A DNA stretch of 64,000 nt, taken from positions 168,057-232,056 of the forward strand of contig NZ_QNQT01000007.1 in assembly GCF_003362805.1 (NCBI RefSeq), written 5' to 3'. This stretch comes from Neobacillus piezotolerans. Its GTDB lineage: Bacteria > Bacillota > Bacilli > Bacillales > Cytobacillaceae. The notes under the pieces are model-generated. The model searched no databases and was not told the DNA's origin. It worked only from the letters and a program-made list of their open reading frames with translations. Positions 59,986 through 64,000 of this stretch are shown one piece after another. How positions within the stretch are numbered: position 1 is the stretch's first letter; every line of letters starts with the position of its first letter. The position numbers and the translations under genes are program-made.

Positions 59986-60849
59986 TTAACATGCTTTCGC
60001 TTTTTCCGAATAAAACGCGTTTATTTCTCCACCGAGAAGAATAATTAAACCTGTGAGGTAAAGCCAGATCATCAGGATAATGATTGCCCCGATGCTGCCA
60101 TAGGTTGCGGTGTAGTTGCCAAAGTTATTGACATAGAACGAAAAGAGAAGGGAAACGATTGTCCAACCAATGGTTGCGAAAAACGCTCCGGGAACCGCCG
60201 CTTTGCACTTCATCTTCACATTTGGGGCCACCCAGTAAATCACTGTGAATATCCCAAAAAGTATCAGCGCGCTGACAATCCAGCGAATGGCAGACCAAAC
60301 GGCCAGGAATTGATCATCAAGGCCAAATTGGGAGAACAAAAACAGCCCGATTGTTTTACCGAATACGGGCAAGGCCAGCGCGACGATAAAGACGGTAATC
60401 ATTCCAAATGTAAAAACGATTGCCATACCGCGTGCCACAATGAAGGGGCGGCTCTCTCGGACATTATACGCTTTGTTGAAAGCCCGGACGAGTGCATTGA
60501 TACCGTTCGAAGCGGACCAGATTGTCCCGATTATCCCGATGGACAATAGCCCGCCACTTCTTTTTTCCATTACGCTATTAAGGCTTGTCTCAATCAGTGC
60601 CATCGCCTCTTCCGGAGCATACCTGCTGATCGCCCCAAGGATATCATGATGGGGAATCGGCAAATACGGAAGAAGCGTCAACAAGAAAATCAGCATTGGA
60701 AACATGGAGAGTAGAAAGTAGTAGGCCAGTTGCGCTGCCAGCCCCGGCAGGTCATCCTCCTGGATACGATGCCAAAGCTGTTTAAAGATATTCTTGCTGA
60801 ACAAACGGCTGACATTCTCGACTCTTTCCTCCAATGCCTCATGTGCCAA
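59986..60849 (-). CDS. yfkH: YihY/BrkB family membrane protein (YfkH-like)
   Basis: Membrane protein of about 287 residues of the YihY/UPF0761 family, earlier misnamed ribonuclease BN. Six helices; family motifs LPGLAAQLAYYFLLSMFPMLIFLLTLLP, IGTIWSASNGINALVRAFNKAYNV and FGNYTATYGSIGAIIILMIWLYLTGLIILLGGEINAFY are all present. Function unknown. The gene begins within the end of the YtxH-like gene (TTG 60849, overlap 11 bases); a later start such as one after GGAGG near 60832 is possible. Confidence 0.85.
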   Translation of the reverse strand: MAHEALEERVENVSRLFSKNIFKQLWHRIQEDDLPGLAAQLAYYFLLSMFPMLIFLLTLLPYLPIPHHDILGAISRYAPEEAMALIETSLNSVMEKRSGGLLSIGIIGTIWSASNGINALVRAFNKAYNVRESRPFIVARGMAIVFTFGMITVFIVALALPVFGKTIGLFLFSQFGLDDQFLAVWSAIRWIVSALILFGIFTVIYWVAPNVKMKCKAAVPGAFFATIGWTIVSLLFSFYVNNFGNYTATYGSIGAIIILMIWLYLTGLIILLGGEINAFYSEKAKAC

Positions 60850-61279
60850 CAGTATCAGCTTCCTTCAGGACTACTTCGCTTAATACCGGCTCATTGCCAT
60901 CACTATCGGATTTCGCGCCTCCCGCCATGGCTGAAACAGTTTCAGGAGCTCCGCTGTCCTCTTTTTTCACAAAAGCTTCCTTCGTCTCCTTCAGGATTCC
61001 GACAAGCTGCGGAGTAGTGCCTCGCAGTTCATCCACTTTTCCCGCGATATAAGCGATGTCATCATTCATCTGTTCAACAGTGTTTTGGATTTTTTTTGCG
61101 GCTTCACGTATTGAATTCGTGATTTCATGCGGGTTTTTCACCGCATACGTTAAATTGCTTGAGGTCCTTTTTGCCCCTTCTACTACGGCTTTCCGCGTAT
61201 CTTTGTTCATAAGGCTAATTGCTCCGCCAGCAAGCGCCCCCAAGATCATTGACTTCCAAAATTTCCTTGTACCTGCCAT
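60839..61279 (-). CDS. YtxH-like protein
   Basis: Protein of 146 residues. It has one glycine-rich N-terminal membrane helix (WKSMILGALAGGAISLM) and then a helical region, and resembles the first half of the protein at 51849-52667. Family linked to general stress in Bacillus; function unknown. ATG 61279 follows AAGGAGA by 8 bases. It overlaps the YfkH-like gene downstream, so the two form an operon. Confidence 0.78.
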   Translation of the reverse strand: MAGTRKFWKSMILGALAGGAISLMNKDTRKAVVEGAKRTSSNLTYAVKNPHEITNSIREAAKKIQNTVEQMNDDIAYIAGKVDELRGTTPQLVGILKETKEAFVKKEDSGAPETVSAMAGGAKSDSDGNEPVLSEVVLKEADTVGT

Positions 61280-61507
61280 CAGCAATCTCTCCTTCTACTG
61301 TCCGTTTTTCCATATAATTTTTTATAAGTTTGAAAAGTCCGTTTCTGCCCCAGATTCTTTGTACTATCCTTCCCGCTTTCAACAACAGGCAAACATGGGG
61401 CGCCCCTTCCGCGCCGCGGTGGGCGGCCATTTAAATCGCCTTAGCTGTTGACAATTCCCTTCCACCATGGAAAGATGAAACTACGAAAATAGGGAAGGGT
61501 GGATGAA

Positions 61508-61732
61508 ATGGACTTATCGAAAAAATCAGCTGAAAATGTTGAATATATGATTGAAAAAATAAAAGACAAACTTAAAGTTATGAACCTGGGAGCAATCAAG
61601 CCCTCCCACTTCGATGAAAATATGTATGAGGAACTAACCGAAATCTATGAAATGGTCATGAGGAAAAACACTTTCTCCACAAGCGAAATGCAGGCGCTCG
61701 CGGAAGAACTCGGAAATCTCCGCAAACAGTAA
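61508..61732 (+). CDS. yfkK: DUF1128 protein (YfkK-like)
   Basis: Protein of 74 residues matching the DUF1128 family: [71 protein letters not shown]. All-alpha, soluble, function unknown. The ATG 61508 gives the normal YfkK N-terminus; the GTG 61499 would add three residues. Next to yfkH-like and map genes, as in the yfk region. Confidence 0.85.
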   Translation: MDLSKKSAENVEYMIEKIKDKLKVMNLGAIKPSHFDENMYEELTEIYEMVMRKNTFSTSEMQALAEELGNLRKQ

Positions 61733-61765
61733 AGGGAAACTTCCATCTAGTTGAACGAATCGGAC

Positions 61766-61903
61766 CTTAAGGGACAGGTACCCTTTATGGCTTACTGTCC
61801 TTAAGTGTGGTGTAAAGCGGAGCCTGCGAGCAATGCTTTTAGAGGTGCCAGGCATCCAGCCGTGGACAGCAAATGTCCCGCTATGGGGCCTGGCACATTT
61901 TTT
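61766..61903 (+). terminator. Two hairpins between yfkK and map, the second a likely terminator
   Basis: First hairpin: CTTAAGGGACAG (61766-61777) with CTGTCCTTAAG (61795-61805). Second: GTGCCAGGC (61845) with GCCTGGCAC (61888-61896) and an inner GGACA/TGTCC stem, followed by TTTTTT, on the plus strand. Both resemble common Bacillus intergenic repeats of the 'GGGACAGGTACC' and 'GGTGCCAGGCACC' kinds. Confidence 0.65.
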
Positions 61904-61914
61904 ATAGCAGCCTT

Positions 61915-62664
61915 CTATTCCTGGTTGGTCAGGATAAGCGGGCCTTCTTTGGTGATGGCTATTGTGTGTTCATATTGGGCGGAATAGGTGCCGTCGACGG
62001 TTCTGGCGGTCCAGCCATTCGGGTCCATTTTTGTCGCCCACGCCCCGATGTTGACCATCGGTTCAATGGTAAAGACCATTCCTTCTTTTAACCTGGCGCC
62101 TTTGCCTGGCAGTCCGAAGTGCGGCACATCTGGTTTTTCGTGAATGGCCGACCCAATCCCATGGCCGATGAAATCACGGACAACCGAGAACCCCTCCCCT
62201 TCGACATATTGCTGGATAGCATGGCCGATGTCACCGATCCTCGCCCCGATGACGGACTGTTCGATTCCTTTATACAATGCTTCCTTCGTCACATCCAAAA
62301 GTTTTTGGACTTCATCGCCTACCTTGCCGACCGGATAGCTCCAGGCAGAATCGGCAAGCGCTCCGTTCAAGTTGACAACCATATCCACGGTGACGATATC
62401 GCCTTCCCTGAGCGGCTCTTTTCGCGGGAAGCCGTGGCAAACTTCATCATTAATGCTTGCGCACGTAGCGTATTCGTATCCCCGGTAGCCTTTCTGCTCC
62501 GGAGTGGCTCCATGTTTTTTCAAAAATTCTTCAGTGAATTGGTCGATTTCCCATGTTGTGATGCCTGGTTTGATCAAACCGGCAAGCTCTTTGTGGCAAG
62601 CGGCCAGAACCTCGCCCGCCTTTTTCATCATGGCGATTTCCCTTGGTGATTTAAGGACAATCAT
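61915..62664 (-). CDS. map: Type I methionine aminopeptidase
   Basis: Metallopeptidase of 249 residues that removes the initiator methionine from new proteins. Metal ligands are recognisable: Asp in VDMVVNLNGALADS, His in GHGIGSAIHEKPDVPHF, Glu in FTIEPMVNIG and Glu in YEHTIAIT. Short type with no zinc-finger N-terminus. In the yfk region of B. subtilis the second map gene (yflG) has a similar neighbourhood. The ATG 62664 follows GGCGGGAAAA; the longer frame to 62685 is less likely. Confidence 0.92.
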   Translation of the reverse strand: MIVLKSPREIAMMKKAGEVLAACHKELAGLIKPGITTWEIDQFTEEFLKKHGATPEQKGYRGYEYATCASINDEVCHGFPRKEPLREGDIVTVDMVVNLNGALADSAWSYPVGKVGDEVQKLLDVTKEALYKGIEQSVIGARIGDIGHAIQQYVEGEGFSVVRDFIGHGIGSAIHEKPDVPHFGLPGKGARLKEGMVFTIEPMVNIGAWATKMDPNGWTARTVDGTYSAQYEHTIAITKEGPLILTNQE

Positions 62665-62785
62665 GCTTTTCCCGCCTTTGCGCAAATTTCATTTTCTCGT
62701 TTACTATATGCTTTTACGATTAAATGCTCCATTACTTATAGTATCGTTCTTTTTCGCTTTTTCAAAGCGGCTTGTTTATATGAAA

Positions 62786-62828
62786 TTCAAAAAGGCTGTG
62801 CCGGACGTATGCCGGCTCAGCCTCTGGC
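62786..62828 (-). terminator. Rho-independent terminator of the YfkM-like gene
   Basis: On the minus strand AGGCTGAGCCGG pairs with CCGGCACAGCCT, followed by TTTTTG. Confidence 0.82.
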
Positions 62829-62846
62829 TGGTTCCCATTGATAATT

Positions 62847-63365
62847 TTACGCTTCCAATAGTTTGTTCGATTCGCGGATAAAGGCGGGAATGTCATCAGG
62901 TGTGCGGCTTGTGACAAGCTGCCCGCCACAGACGACAACTTCTTCGTCCTTATAGTCGGCTCCGGCGTTTTCAAGGTCGACCTTGATGGACTTATAGCCA
63001 GTTACGTTTCGTCCGTCAAGCGCCTTAGCGGTAATGAGCAGCTGCGGGCCGTGGCAAATGGCGAAAACAGGTTTGTTTTTATCCATAAAATGCTTGGAAA
63101 ATTGGACAAAGCGGTCGTCTGCCCGGAGAATATCTGGAGAGAAGCCCCCTGGTAAAAAGAGAGCGTCATACTCATCTGGATTGACCTCGTCAATACCGTA
63201 GTCAATTGTAATCGTCGCTTCTCCCTGCTTCCCTTCTACTTCCTTCCCTTTCTCAGTTCCAATCGTCAGGACTTCATGTCCGCCTTCAACATAGGCCTTA
63301 GCTGGCTCTGTAAATTCGGAGTCTTCAAACATTGATGTAATAAGACAGGCGATTTTCTTAGCCAT
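62847..63365 (-). CDS. yfkM: DJ-1/PfpI family protein (YfkM-like)
   Basis: Protein of 172 residues of the DJ-1/PfpI superfamily, close to B. subtilis general stress protein YfkM (Gsp18). The nucleophilic Cys is in FAICHGPQLL (about residue 104), with Glu in the N-terminal half (SMFEDSEFTEPAKAY) and LFLPGGFSPDILRAD upstream. Members may act as deglycases, proteases or chaperones. Start ATG 63365 with AAAGGAG upstream; terminator after it. Confidence 0.88.
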   Translation of the reverse strand: MAKKIACLITSMFEDSEFTEPAKAYVEGGHEVLTIGTEKGKEVEGKQGEATITIDYGIDEVNPDEYDALFLPGGFSPDILRADDRFVQFSKHFMDKNKPVFAICHGPQLLITAKALDGRNVTGYKSIKVDLENAGADYKDEEVVVCGGQLVTSRTPDDIPAFIRESNKLLEA

Positions 63366-63557
63366 TGTATGCAGCTCCTTTTTTTATTTTCATATTGCCC
63401 TTTACTCTCATTCCCTTCGGTATCCGAAACAAAACGTCAACCTTCCAAGTGGGCGGGAAGTTGGATTTTTCGGTTTATTGGTTCGTTGGTATGGTACTTT
63501 TAGTGCCAATTTGTTATCATGTATGAAAGATATATATTCCAAGGTGTGTGAACGTTG

Positions 63558-63890
63558 ATGATTGGTGATCGCGTCAAGAAGATTCGTTTGGAAAGAAAAA
63601 TGTCGTTGTCGGAGTTGGCGGAGCAGGCAGGGGTGGCAAAGTCGTATATCAGTTCCCTTGAGCGGAATCTGCAGAGGAATCCGTCCATTCAGTTCCTGGA
63701 AAAAATTTCGGCTGTGCTGAATGTTCCTGTCGACCACCTTATCCACGATGCGGCGGACCAGGGAGAGTTGGACAGCGATTGGCTGAATCTGGTGAAAGAG
63801 GCGATGGAGTCGGGGGTGTCGAAGGACCAGTTCCGGGATTTCCTCGAATTTAATAGATGGCGTTTGAACCAGAGCAACGATGGAAAATAA
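63558..63890 (+). CDS. sinR: SinR/SlrR-like transcription regulator
   Basis: DNA-binding protein of 110 residues with the two-part build of SinR. An N-terminal HTH_3 domain (about residues 5-62): IGDRVKKIRLERKMSLSELAEQAGVAKSYISSLERNLQRNPSIQFLEKISAVLNVPV; and a C-terminal SinI/SinR-type dimerisation segment: LDSDWLNLVKEAMESGVSKDQFRDFLEFNRW. In B. subtilis SinR represses the eps and tapA operons and is held by SinI and SlrR. No sinI-like gene is adjacent on either side. ATG 63558 is the likely start (TTG at 63555). It is near the window edge; a candidate IS end follows at 63950. Confidence 0.85.
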   Translation: MIGDRVKKIRLERKMSLSELAEQAGVAKSYISSLERNLQRNPSIQFLEKISAVLNVPVDHLIHDAADQGELDSDWLNLVKEAMESGVSKDQFRDFLEFNRWRLNQSNDGK

Positions 63891-63949
63891 AAAAGCGGAA
63901 GCGTCCTTTTAGCAGGAGCTAGACAAATTAACGAAAAAAACAATCCAAC

Positions 63950-63984
63950 GGGAACTGAACTGCACCCCGTCAAGTAGACAGTGG
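63950..63984. mobile_element. Possible IS3-type element end
   Basis: TGAACTGCACCCCGTCAAGT followed by AGACAGTGGAA resembles terminal inverted repeats of IS3-family elements that are common in Bacillus. No transposase frame is visible, as the element would continue past the window. A GCGGAAGCGTCCTTTTAGC sequence just before it (63893-63918) looks like a truncated common intergenic repeat. Weak evidence. Confidence 0.35.
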
Positions 63985-64000
63985 AAATAATAAAACAATC

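Overview
The window is chromosomal DNA of a spore-forming, low-to-moderate G+C Firmicute of the Bacillaceae. The support is purine-rich Shine-Dalgarno sites, many TTG/GTG starts, a sigmaK-type promoter in front of spore-type genes, and Bacillus-specific families (YuzF, YfkD, YfkE, YfkF, YfkH, YfkK, YfkM, PdaA, a SinR-like regulator). No tRNA, rRNA, CRISPR array or complete insertion sequence was seen.

Layout. 1-3.8 kb: a sugar ABC importer (ChvE-MmsA-MmsB type; the permease runs off the left edge) behind a good cre-like operator. 4-6.3 kb: a YuzF-like protein, a manganese catalase and an LrgA/LrgB pair. 7.9-9.7 kb: a secreted CAP-domain protein and a methyltransferase. 10.3-20.1 kb: an exopolysaccharide cluster read leftwards (Wzz-like modulator, tyrosine kinase, terminator, structured leader, sugar-phosphate transferase, GT2, GT4, flippase, FemAB-like, Wzy-like polymerase, deacetylase, second FemAB-like). 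23.6-25.9 kb: a two-part locus of small GerPA/GerPF-like proteins, a GerPC-like protein and an embedded HSP20 protein; a sigmaK-like promoter precedes the first gene. 26.9 kb: a tiny Gly/Tyr/His-rich protein. 27.3-36.3 kb: TldD/TldE and a five-gene peptide ABC importer with an unknown sixth gene. 36.7-53 kb: mostly single genes, including RlmCD, an AlkA-type glycosylase, PdaA, class I fumarase and a gamma-glutamyltransferase broken by a frameshift. 52.9-63.9 kb: a segment resembling the B. subtilis yfk region (YfkD, YczE-like, CaCA exchanger YfkE, OsmC, MFS YfkF, ZosA-like ATPase, YfkH, YfkK, methionine aminopeptidase, YfkM) ending in a SinR-like repressor and a possible IS end.

The most interesting parts are the GerP-like/HSP20 locus, an EAR-like structured leader inside the polysaccharide cluster, an independent small plus-strand transcription unit at 54.4-54.7 kb, two genes that appear to start at ATT, and several families of intergenic palindromic repeats. 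Function calls rest on motif recognition from memory; no search was run.
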